Source: Delphinus delphis
Taxonomy: Eukaryota; Chordata; Mammalia; Artiodactyla; Delphinidae
DNA length: 64,000 nucleotides
Reading direction: 5' to 3'
Assembly (NCBI RefSeq): GCF_949987515.2
Contig: NC_082691.1
Location: forward strand, 63,867,740 to 63,931,739
The notes under the pieces were generated by a model that was given only the letters and a program-made list of their open reading frames with translations, had not been told where the DNA came from and ran no database searches. This document shows, one piece after another, positions 12,544 to 22,476 of the stretch. Numbering within the stretch: the first letter of the stretch is position 1; each line of letters opens with the position of its first letter. The position numbers and the translations under genes are program-made.

Positions 12544-14477
12544 TTTGCTTAACTTACTGTGTTTGGGGTCTCCTTTCGCAGGCTGCAGGTTCATAGTTCC
12601 CATTGTTTTTGGAGTCTGTCCCCAGTGGCTAAGGTTGGTTCAGTGGGTTGTGTAGGCTTCCTGGTGGAGGAGACTAGTGCCTGTGTTCTTGTGGATGAGG
12701 CCGGATCTTGTCTTTCTGCTGGGCAGGTCTACATCTGTTGATGTTTTTTTGGGTGTCTGTGGCCTTATTATGATTTTACACAGCCTCTGTGCTCATGGAT
12801 GGGGTTGTGTTCCTTTCTTGGTAGTTGTTTGGCATAGGGTGTCCTGAACTGTAGCTTGCTGGTCATTGTGTGGAGCTGCGTCTTGCTGCTGAGATGGAGC
12901 TCTCTGGGAGATTTTTGGTGTTTGATATCACGTGCAGCTGGGAGGTGTCTTGTGGACTAGTGTCCTCATATTGGCTCTCCCACCTCAGTGGCACAGCCCT
13001 GACGCCTGGCTGGAGCACCAAGAGCCTGTCCTCCACACGTCTCAGAATAAAAGGGAGAAAAAAATGAAACAAAGGAAGAAGATAAAATAAAGTAAAATAA
13101 AGTCATTAAAATAAAAATAATTATTAAGAAATTTTTTTTAAGTAATTAGAAAAAAAAACAGAACCCTAGGACAAATGGTAAAAGCAAAGCTATAAAGACA
13201 AAATCACACACAGAAGCATACACATACACACTCACAAAAAGAGGAAAAGGGGAAAAAAAATATATATCTTTGCTCCCAAAGTCCACCTCCTCAATTTGGG
13301 ATGATTCGTTGTCTATTCAGGTATTCCACAGATGCAGTACATCAAGTTGATTGTGGAGCTTTAATCTGCTGCTCCTGAGGCAGCTGGGAGAAATTTCCGT
13401 TTCTCTTCTTTGTTCACACAGCTTCGAAGGTTCAGCTTCGGATTTGGCCCCGCCTCTGCGTGTAGGTCGCCTGAGGGCGTCTATTCTTCACTCAGGCTGG
13501 GGTTAAAGGAGCAGCTGATTCGGAGGCTCTGGCTCACTCAGGCCGGGGGTAAGGGAGGGGTATGGGTGCGGGGCGAGCCTGCGCGGCAGAGGCAGGCGTG
13601 ACGTTGCATCAGCTTGAGGCGCGTTGTGCGTTCTCCCGGGAAAGCTCTCCCTGGATCACGGGACGCTGGCCGTGGCGGGCCGCACAGGCTCCCGGGAAGG
13701 GAGGTGTGGATAGTGACCTGTGCTCGCACACAGGCTTCTTGGTGGCGGCAGCGGCAGCCTTAGCGTCTGTTGCCCGTCTCTGGGGTCTGCGCTGATAGCC
13801 CCGGCTCACGCCAGTCTGTGGAGCTCCTTTAAGCGGCGCTCTTAATCCCCTTTCCTCGCGCACCAGGAAACAAAGAGGCAAGAAAAAGTCTCTTGCCTCT
13901 TCGGCAGCTCCAGACTTTTTCCCGGACTCCCTCCCGGCTAGCTGTGGCGCACTAGCCCTCTTCAGGCTGTGTTCACGCCGCCAACCCCAGTCCTCTCCCT
14001 GCCAACCGGAGCCCGAGCCTCAGCTCCCAGCCCCGCCCGCCCTGGCGGGCGAGCAGACAAGCCCCTCAAGCTGGTGAGTGCCGGTCGGCCCCAATCCTCT
14101 GTGCGGGAATCTCTCTGCTTTGCCCTCTGCACCCCTGTTTCTGCGCTCTCCTCCGTGGCTCCGAAGCTTTCCCCCTCCGCCACCCGCAGTCTCCGCCCGC
14201 GAAGGGGCTTCTAGTGTGTGGAAATCTTCCCTCCTTCACAGCTCCCTCCCACTGGTGCAGGTCCCGTCCCTATTCTTTGTCTCTGTTTTTTCTTTTTTCT
14301 TTTACCCTACCCAGGTACGTGGGGAGTTTCTTGCATTTTGGGAGGTCTGAGGTCTTCTGCCAGCGTTTAGTGGGTGTTCTGTCGCAGCTGTTCCACATGT
14401 AGATGTATTTCTGATGTGTTTGTGGGGAGGACGGTTATCTCCACATCTTACTCTTCCGCCATCTTGAAGCTCCCCTT
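12544..14477 (-). promoter_or_regulatory. L1 5'UTR with internal promoter, CpG-rich
   Basis: About 1.9 kb upstream of ORF1 forms the L1 5'UTR. The part at about 13400-14250 is strikingly GC- and CpG-rich compared with the AT-rich surroundings. The part at about 13070-13260 is A-rich with AAATAAA-type words. In L1s this region carries the RNA polymerase II promoter. Its CpG density and the small open frames across it should not be read as a gene promoter or as exons. Confidence 0.85.
14456..14466 (-). promoter_or_regulatory. YY1-binding site of the L1 promoter
   Basis: The minus strand reads CAAGATGGCGG within the first ~25 bases of the L1. This is the conserved YY1 motif that positions the L1 transcription start. 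It appears intact although the element's proteins are broken. Activity is inferred from the family only. Confidence 0.75.
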
Positions 14478-14492
14478 AACCTCTGCGTTTCT

Positions 14493-15173
14493 GATGAAAT
14501 AAGGTAGAGGTTCTAGACCACTACTGCCCTCCATAATTTTAAAGGTAAAATTTTCCAAGTAAAATTTACTGCTCACCACATAATTTGTTCAGACTTCAAA
14601 GAATTCAAGTTATTAAACCAGAAAGAAATTTTTGACAAATTAGCCCTGTTCTTTTATTGTACTTAAGAGTATTGCCTTCATGTCCCACCTCTACTCAAGG
14701 CAGTCTGACAAAGTTACTCTTGTTTTTCCTTGACTTTATTTCAGCACAATTATCCCCATAATGATAATTAACAGGTTCCCATGGCATTTGAGACTGTAGA
14801 AAACTTTCGGTGGTGAAAAAACACCCCCGTGTGGTATGGTAACCGGGATGTGGACTTTTTCAAAAAAGGCAGAGTATCTGAATGGGACTCCAACTAACGC
14901 AAGATGAGAATCACAGGGGATTGTAAGAAAAGCCTTTTATTTCCTTTTATTCCCATTCCCATAGCTGTTAGTGATAAGCAGTTGCATATTTGGCTCAACA
15001 TATTTTGTTACAATATTAAAAAAGAAATCATTTGTTTAATTAGTACTATTAAGTCAATATATCTGCCTTTTATATATTTAATAAGTGATTTCAGAAATAT
15101 TTGGAATATGTGGAGATAATGAAATTATTGTGCTGGGGAATAATTCACCATCAAAGCAGAAGCATGGGATCAA
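14493..15173. other. Non-genic stretch
   Basis: This is AT-rich sequence with no coding segment that I can support and no recognisable transposon. Confidence 0.55.
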
Positions 15174-15184
15174 ACACACATGCG

Positions 15185-15215
<31 letters not shown>
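15174..15215. repeat. Alternating purine-pyrimidine microsatellite (CA/GC/CA)
   Basis: There are 42 bp of uninterrupted purine-pyrimidine alternation: a short AC run, then ATGCGCGCGCGCGC, then an (AC)n run. A GC-dinucleotide core flanked by CA repeats is a classic Z-DNA-prone composition. It is expected to vary in length between individuals. Confidence 0.95.
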
Positions 15216-16664
15216 CATTAATCCAAGATGTGTTTATGTAATGTTAGTGTTTTTTGGTAAACAATTTTTGTTTAATCATAGAAATAACAAATATTTTAGT
15301 TATAGTACACAGAAAGCGAGTAAGTATCTTGGAACTGATTTAGGGGTGGTATTTTTAAAAATTTAAGTTCTAAGTTAAATCCTTTAAACTATTAGGTAAC
15401 TTCAATTTTTTCACATACTTTGAATTTGAATGTAGGTACTGGAATTAATTCCGTGTTAAAGGAAAAATATGCATTTAATTAAGAAAACATCATTTTCACA
15501 GTGGTAGCTGTATTGCTGTAATTTTGAATGAAAGAAAAGGTAGATAACAAATAAGATGGTGTCTTCACTTCAGAAGCTTTCTTCTTAAACATGTGCTGTA
15601 CTAATTCATATTAGTCTAATATGAAGAGTCATTTTTAAGTTGTAATTGGAAGACTCTTTTACTTTGTTCTAGGTGGGTTTTATGACTTTTTTTAGAGTTA
15701 AAAAAGCAAAGCTCAAGTGAGAACCAGGATTTCCCTTGTGTTTTTTCTCTCCCCCTGAACAAGTTGTTTTCTGTATCTTAGGTTTGGGTAAATAAATGCC
15801 TCTTCCAGGTAAAATGGAAAGTTTAGGATTGCTATCATAGAGAACAAAACCGTGAATATCGGGTCCCACTAAATAATGTCCCTGCATTTCCTGCAGTGTC
15901 AGATGGAGCTTTAAAGAAGTGGCAAGATGTAACATCATTCAAAAAGTTCAAGTTTTTAAATAGAACAAATAGGCCATAAATAGAAGGAATACCAATTATC
16001 TTTAGAACTGATTTTGATTATGAGATGGTTTTTCTTAATAAAATATGTTTGTAGAACAAACAAGTCACACTGTTAATTAGTAGGGTGACTCATAAGTAGG
16101 GCTGAGACTTGGTCTCCATGGTGCATGGTGGAGAATGTGTGTATGTAGCCCCTAAGAGGGAGGCATAGGTGCACTCCAGAACTATTTTAAAGCTAGTCTT
16201 TTGGGAGATAGATTAGGATTTATCCTTTTGCCCTCTTCTCTGGCTTCTGTGGGCCTCCTCAGACGTTGTTTACACAGAGGGTCATCTTTCTGGAACATCC
16301 ATGGAACACACTGATTAATGAGTCACAGAAGCAGTTAGCTTTGTAATTCTGAGAGTTATTGGCAGGAGGCCACGTATTTTCCTAAGGTACAAGAGGAAGG
16401 TCAAGAATGAAATAAATTAGCCTATGCTTGCTCAGAGGAGTTTTTACCTCCACAAAACTAGTCTCTTATTACTGATACACTTTGAGAAATAGGGTAGGGC
16501 AGATTTCAGGACCTTTCTTTGGCTTGCCCTGAGGATAACATTCTAAGACTTTCTCTGGACCAAAGAATAAGGATTCATGAATCTTGGCTGTTATTGTTTT
16601 AATAAGCCTGTCCACTATAGTTAATCAATGAGAGATGTCATGATACTCATTTCCATACATTATG
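15216..16664. other. Non-genic stretch
   Basis: I see no gene and no clear transposon. The open frames are short and without splice or promoter context. Confidence 0.55.
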
Positions 16665-17039
16665 AGATCAGATGCCTTCTTTTTTTACTTTTTAAATTTA
16701 TTATTTATTTTTGCTTCATTGCTGGGCACGTGCTTTCTCTAGTTGCGGCGAGCAGGGGCTGTTCTTCGTGGCGGTGCGTGGGCTTCTCATTGCAGTGCCT
16801 TCTCTTGTTGCGGAGCACGGGCTCTAGGCACGTGGGCTTCAGTAGTTGTTGCACGCGGGCTCAGTAGTTGTGGCTCGCGGGCTCTAGAGCACAGACTCAG
16901 TTGTTGTGGCACATGGGCTTAGTTGCTCCGTGGCATGTGGGATCTTCCAGGACCAGGGCTCGAACCCGTGTCCCCTGCATTGGCAGGCGGATTCTTAACC
17001 ACTGTACCACCAGGGGAGTCCCAAGATCAGATGCCTTCT
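16665..17039 (-). mobile_element. CHR-type SINE (long class)
   Basis: The body runs 16681-17023 on the minus strand, with a T-rich tail at the left and the tRNA head at the right ('ccaccaggggagtccc'). The B-box-like 'ggctcgaacccgtg' is present. Perfect 16-bp target duplications agatcagatgccttct lie at 16665-16680 and 17024-17039. Confidence 0.96.
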
Positions 17040-17359
17040 GAAACTTATTTGTTGATAGAATAAGATGTAATTTTTGTACTTAAAATGTTTCACAGAATAT
17101 ACAGAAAACATGTATCTTAGGAAAATCTTTTGCATTCTTCTTAGTGAGCTGATAATTTTGAACTCAAGATTAATTTTTCTGGAAATGTAAAAGATTTATC
17201 TGTGGAAAAACTCGAGTGAAATTGTGTCTGAAAAGAGTGTTATTTAAAGACTACAGTATCTCGATTTAGAGTTTAAAAATACAATTTAAGTTTGATTTGA
17301 CAACTTTTAGCCAATGCTCTTAAAGTGTCCCTTCCATAAATTACCCTATCATTTGCCAA
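17040..17359. other. Non-genic stretch
   Basis: No feature is recognised in this AT-rich interval. Confidence 0.5.
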
Positions 17360-17475
17360 ATAGTTGCCATTTATAGATCAATAAAAGTCCAGAGAGGTTA
17401 GGTAACTTGTCAAAATAACACAGCAAGCGGCAGAATCAGAAGATTCAAGGCTTTAATTTCTAGTCTTTTGCTCTA
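17360..17475 (-). repeat. MIR SINE fossil
   Basis: The reverse complement of MIR is visible as 'gtccagagaggttaggtaac', 'cacagcaagcggcagaatcag' and 'agattcaaggct'. The right part overlaps the unit that recurs at about 21786. Confidence 0.65.
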
Positions 17476-17550
17476 AGACAATTAGCTAGTTCTCCCTTGA
17501 GTTCAGCACAAGACAATTTAAACAGGCTTCCAGGTGCACTTTGTAAAAGG
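17440..17550 (+). repeat. Dispersed duplicate unit, copy A
   Basis: From 'agattcaaggc' through 'ctctaagacaattagctag' and 'caatttaaa' this interval aligns with 21786-21912, with few substitutions in the first ~70 bp and gaps later. Shared bases depart from my recollection of the MIR consensus, so common descent of these two copies is likelier than two independent MIRs. Confidence 0.6.
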
Positions 17551-18728
17551 GACAGTTGTCTGGCCTGGATGAATCTGTGCTTTTTTTCTTTTTTTTTTTT
17601 TTGGATCGTACTTGTTATAGAAAATGTCTGGTTTTGGCTAAACTGTTTATGTCACTCTTTAAGAAGGAATTTAAAACTCAGCTGAGGAATGGGGTGAATG
17701 AAACACATCTGTAAAGTTGATTTTCTGAATGAGAGAAAAAATGAAAGAAACTTCTTCTACATTTTGAAAAGATTGCTCTCAGAACATTATGCCAGTGTAC
17801 CTGTTTATTCATTTGACTCATAAGTTTCTTCCTTGAGAGCACCTAACGTCGATATATAATTAGATTTGCCCTTAAGGTTCGAGTCCAGTTTAAGAATTTG
17901 TGGAATTAGCTTATCATTTTGGAGAAAATGTTCATATTAACTATTCTGCACCTATTTCTCTTTGTGAAAAATCCTTCTTTTAGGCTAGAATAAGTAACAA
18001 GAAGCTAAGGCTTGTAGCTAATTGTCTAGAATACAGGATTAGAAATCCAGTTCTGACAGAAGCCAAATGAGTTACACTGAATTTGGCACAGGGTGTAAAA
18101 GAAACTGGTCTCTGTTAATGACATGTTCTTGTTCATAAACAGGTGTTTGCCCAAGGGGAGTATACTTGCACTTCTTTGCAAATGTTATGGAAGAGTGATT
18201 CACTGGAATAGTTGAACATTTCTCAATTTCACACCCTGAAGATGTTATGGCAATTCTTTTAGTGCTCTGAGTTCAGTGAGCTTTCGCTAGCAGCGGAAGA
18301 GATGGGATTCCACTAACTGTAACACCCTCTTTATTTGGTGTTTCTGAGTTTAACCGAAAGTCTGTTGTCCCTGTTCTTAATTAAATTGCTCTTCAACCCA
18401 GTGTCTTTGAAAGACAGCTTTTGTGAAGTGTGTCAAGCACTAGGGCTTTTCTCTTTTCTGCCATGAAGCTTTTCAGCAGCAGTGGGAATGAAGTTAGGGG
18501 ATCAGGAGTATAGCACTAAAATAGTCATTAAAAAGGCCTTGCTGCTGATTGCTGAGGAGGAAAGAAGAGGAGAAATGTTAAAGAAGAAAAAACAAACCCC
18601 TTTCCCCCAAGATCCCTCTTCTTGTTGCTATATTGGCTCTTTAATTTACACCAGCCAGAATCTCACAGCATTATTTAATCAGTGTGTTTAACTATCAAGT
18701 TTTATTTAGTTCATCATTTTGAAAGTTT
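17551..18728. other. Non-genic stretch
   Basis: I see no supported exon or transposon. A frame at 18482-18691 has 69 codons but no splice or initiation context. Confidence 0.5.
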
Positions 18729-19801
18729 CTCTAGAGCATGGTTCTCAATGTGGGGAGGAGATTTTGTCCCTTTCCACACCCCCACCCCCAAGACATTTGG
18801 CACAGTTTTTTTAACAGCTTTATTGGAATATAATTGCTTTACAATGGTGTGTTAATTTCTGCTGTATAACAAAGTGAATCAGCTATACATATATCCCCAT
18901 ATCTCTTCCCTCTTGCGTCTCCCTCCCACCCTCCCTATCCCACCTCTCTAGGTCGACACAAAGCACCGAGCTGATCTCCCTGTGCTATGTAGCACACTAA
19001 CATCTATTTTACATTTGGTAGTGTATATAAGTCCATGCCACTCTCTCACTTTGTCCCAGCTTACCCTTCCCCCTCCCCGTGTCCTCAAGTCCATTCTCTA
19101 CGTCTGTGTCTTTATTCCTGTTCTGCCCCTAGGTTCTTCAGAACCTTTTTTTTTGTTTTTTAAGATTCCATATATCTGTGTTAGCATACGGTATTTGTTT
19201 TTCTCTTTCTGACTTACTTCACTCTGTATGACAGACTCTAGGTCTATCCACCTCACTACAGATAACTCAATTCCGTTTCTTTTTGTGGCTGAGTAATATT
19301 CCATTGTATATACGTGCCACATCTTTATTCATTCATCTGTTGATGGACACTTAGGTTGCTTCTATGACCTGGCTATTGTAAATAGTGCTGCAATGAACAC
19401 TGTGTTACATGACTTTTTGAATTATGGTTTTCTCAGGGTATATGCCCAGTAGTGGGATTGCTGGGTCATATGGTAGTTCTATTTTTAGTTTTCTAAGGAA
19501 CCTCCATACTGTTCTCCATAGTGGCTGTATCAATTTACATTCCCACCAACAGTGCAAGAGGGTTCCCTTTTCTCCACACCCTCTCCAGATCTATTGTTTG
19601 TAGATTTTTTGATGATGGCCATTCTGACTGGTGGCACATTTTTGATTGTCACAGTTGGAGAGGAGGGGATAATGCTATTGGCGTCTAGTGAGTAGAGGCC
19701 AGGGATGCTGCTAAACTTCCTTCAGTGTGCAGGACAGTCCCCCATAGAAGCACGGGCCCAAGATGTCAATAGTGCTGACAATGAGAAACTCTGCTCTAGA
19801 T
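18729..19801 (+). mobile_element. MER5A-type hAT DNA transposon, split by an L1
   Basis: The two parts are 18737-18804 and about 19632-19793. The left end reads 'catggttctcaa', and the right end 'aatgagaaactctg' is its imperfect inverted copy, as in MER5A. Internal words 'agacatttggca', 'gattgtcacagttgg', 'gaggccagggatgctgctaaac' and 'aggacagtcccccat' fit the family. The 8-bp flanks ctctagag (18729-18736) and ctctagat (19794-19801) match the hAT target preference nTCTAGAn. The family is non-autonomous and long extinct. Confidence 0.88.
18798..19643 (-). mobile_element. L1: 5'-truncated L1 tail inside MER5A
   Basis: The body is about 18805-19631, on the minus strand. From the left it contains the 3'UTR ('ttaacagctttattggaata', then the pyrimidine-rich 'cttccctcttgcgtctccc') and then the last part of ORF2 (MWHVYTMEYYSATKRN..., antisense to the given strand). 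It stops in the ORF2 region just upstream of the cysteine motif. Flanking tggcaca copies (18798-18804 and 19632-19638) are the target duplication. Confidence 0.92.
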
Positions 19802-20993
19802 GAAGAAATTAAAGGGCTTTTGAAAGAACTGGCCTGTCTCTGCAAATTCATAGCCAGTTTGTGCAAGCAAATATTCAAAATATCCTGGTCCAGATAGTAA
19901 AGGCATTGAGCTGTTTTTGTTTTTGTTTTCAGCACTGCCTTACTTCCTGACACTGGAAGATGTTCCAGGCTCATCTTGTATATTTCCTACCCTAGCCCTG
20001 GAATCAGTTATTTCTCCAAGGAGGCCGTGTTCTTTTATTGGACAGTAGTAGTATTAGAAACCACAGTCTGTGTGCTGAGTGTGTTCGTTGGCAGCGGGGT
20101 TTTAAACTCCATAATCTAAACTTTGTTTATTCATTGGGTCATTTTTTAAACCTTGTTCTTTACCATATACATGGGTGTACTTTAAAAATACTTTTCTTAA
20201 AAAATTTTTCTTTTCTGATGTTTGAACTTATGTAGAACATTCATATTACCCAGGTAATACTGAAATTTGAAATGACAGTTTTATAAACAATAAAAGCTCT
20301 AATAATATGATTTGTAAAGTATATTTCTTCTTTTATAACACAATGATGGCATCTGTTGCTTTAAGTCAACTTTTGTTATTGAACACTTACCACATATAGT
20401 TTTATTTAGTTTTATTTCATAGCCTCCTATGAAATAGGAGGTTGGAAGGTGCTTAGTCCTGCCCTGTCTACATACGGATAATTTGTTCTGAAGTGTGTAA
20501 GAATCTGCATAATGGTGAACCTTAATAAGAGTTCTATTATGATTAAGTTAAATTTATTTGATAGTCTTTAGTCTTTCGTTAGTCAGTGTTCATATCTCTG
20601 TGGAAATTTAAGGTTTAATTTCTCCTAAGATGATTTCCAAAATTTCCTGGCTTTACCTTTAACTGCTTTGCTTATTTTAAAAAACTGTCTCTATACGCAT
20701 GATTGATCTACATTACTTGTCAGGGTTTTCTCTTTACGTGTCACCACTGACTTTTAAAACATTTCACATACAAGTAAAACAAAATAATGCAGTGATTTTT
20801 TCACACTTCAGTGTACATATAAAGAAAAATACAAACAAAATAAATTGTTTAAGATATTTTTAAAACTTTTTCACATTCAGGGTCTGTTTGGGATCACTTT
20901 TAAACTTAGAGTTGTCAATATCTGTATTTTTCCAAACATTATTGTCCTCAGTGTTATCAGAAATTTTGGTGATATAGCATTGTTAAAGAATGA
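19802..20993. other. Non-genic stretch with a weak MIR piece
   Basis: A MIR-like reverse-complement fragment lies at about 20365-20455 ('gaacacttaccacatatag...cctatgaaataggagg'). It contains two overlapping 8-bp hairpins. Nothing else is recognised. Confidence 0.5.
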
Positions 20994-21593
20994 TTTGAGA
21001 TGAAATTCACATAATATAAAATTAACCATTTTAAAGTGAACAATTCATTGGGATTTAGTACATTCAGAATGTTGTGTAACTGTCATTGCTATCTAATGCC
21101 CCCACATTTCTATCACTCCAAAGTAAAACCCCTTACCCATTAAGGCATTTCTTTCATTTTACCTTCCCCCTAGCTTCTGGTAACCGCTAATCTGAGTTCA
21201 GTCTCTGTGGACTTATCTATTCTGGATATCTCATATAAATGTGATCATACAATATGTGACATTTTGTGTCTGGCTTCTTTCACTTAGCATAGTATTTTGG
21301 AGGTTCATTCACATTGTAGCATGTATTAGTACTTTGTTCCTTTTTATGAGTAATATTCCATTGTGTGGGTGTATCAATTTGTTTATCCATTCATTTGTTA
21401 ATGGACACGGGTTGTTTTTAACCTTTTGGCTATTCTGAAGAGTGCTGCTGTGAACATGTATATATATGTACTTGTTTTATTACCTGTTTTCAGTTCTTTG
21501 GGGCATGTATCTAGGAGTGGGATTATGGGATCATATAGTAATTCTGTGTTTAACTTTTGAGGAACCATCAGACTGTTTTCCACAGTAGTGGAA
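20994..21593 (-). mobile_element. L1: Old L1M-type 3' fragment
   Basis: Antisense L1 words in order are 'gtaaccgctaatctgagttc', 'ctattctggatatctcatat', 'tggcttctttcacttagca', 'gagtaatattccattgt' and 'ggaaccatcagactgttttcc'. Divergence is much higher than in the young L1 copies here, and the 3'UTR differs, which suits an older mammalian L1M subfamily. No target duplication is visible. Confidence 0.85.
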
Positions 21594-21785
21594 TGATTTT
21601 TAAAAATATTCTTTATGTCTGTTATCTAAATCAAAATACTCTATTTGGAAGTATACTCTCTTCAGTGCTTTGATTTTTTTATTAAAAAGTAAATTAACAT
21701 ATCCACTGCTTTTTCCAAAGCTACTTAGAAAATCTTTGGAAAATTCCCATGTTCCTCTCAGGTGAGTTTGTAAGACTCTCAGAAA

Positions 21786-21912
21786 AAGATTCAAGGCTTT
21801 TAATTTCTAGTCTTCTGCTCTAAGACAATTAGCTAGCTCCCCCCTGAGCTTAGGGTAAGCCAATTTAAATGTCCAAACACAGAATCTGCTTTCCATGTGA
21901 CTTGATAAAAAG
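21786..21912 (+). repeat. Dispersed duplicate unit, copy B
   Basis: This is the partner of 17440-17550. 'aagattcaaggc', 'taatttctagtctt' and 'gctctaagacaattagctag' are shared. Here the MIR core present upstream of copy A is absent. Confidence 0.6.
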
Positions 21913-22369
21913 CAAAACAAAAACAAACAAGAATTATACTGGGTGTTCAATGACCTTTTATATATTTAAGGAGACAATAAATATTTTGTTTAGATCTGCA
22001 TTTTAAGATGTATCCATGAAATAGGATGCTAATTTTTTCTTCTTTGCCATATTGGCTAGAATTTTAAAGATTTGCCTAAAAAGATATTATTTTGCATTGG
22101 ACCCTTGTAACTTCATATAGCATATGTTTTTTACCAAGTGGATTCAGAAATAGTGTGTACATTCCATGGTCTTTATTACTGGCAACTAATAGTTTATATT
22201 GTTTTCTAAGCACTTCATTTATATGAGCTTTTTATTTCCAAAGACACAGAAAGGGAGCCAGGGATCCTATGTTAGCTCTCTCATACCCTTAAATGAGTCA
22301 GAACAGTACTGGTTTATTACCGATGCTTGATAAATACTTGCTGAACTGAATTGATGGTAAATTCTCCAG
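21913..22369. other. Non-genic stretch
   Basis: AT-rich sequence with nothing recognised. Confidence 0.5.
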
Positions 22370-22476
22370 ACAGGAGACTCCATGAATGTAGGAAGCGCAT
22401 CTGTCTGGTTCATGGGAATACTGCCAGCACCTAACACTGTCTCTTCCACATAATAAATATTTATTGAATGAATGAG
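22370..22476 (+). repeat. L2 LINE 3'-end fossil
   Basis: The L2 tail pattern is visible: 'ggagactccatgaatg', 'ctggttcatgggaatactgc', 'cagcacctaacactgt' and 'aataaatatttattgaatga'. Confidence 0.75.

Larger units (their letters stand above)
7196..14492 (-). mobile_element. L1: Nearly full-length L1 (LINE-1) retrotransposon
   Basis: The L1 body runs 7211-14477 on the minus strand. The poly-A tail appears as a T-run at 7211-7224. The 5' end is the canonical GGGGAGCTTCAAGATGGCGG, read on the minus strand. Direct repeats aactgctgtgtttct (7196-7210) and aacctctgcgtttct (14478-14492) match at 12 of 15 positions and are its target-site duplication. Order from the 5' end: 5'UTR (14477 to about 12544), ORF1 (12543-11660), ORF2 (11601 to about 7623), 3'UTR. 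Subtracting the internal SINE, the element is about 7.0 kb, so it is essentially not 5'-truncated. Both ORFs carry frameshifts and stops, so it is a dead copy. Confidence 0.96.

Noticed and set aside
13410..14350. GC-rich block with arginine- and proline-rich frames, resembling a CpG-island first exon
   Set aside because: It lies between the L1 5' end and L1 ORF1 and is the element's 5'UTR.
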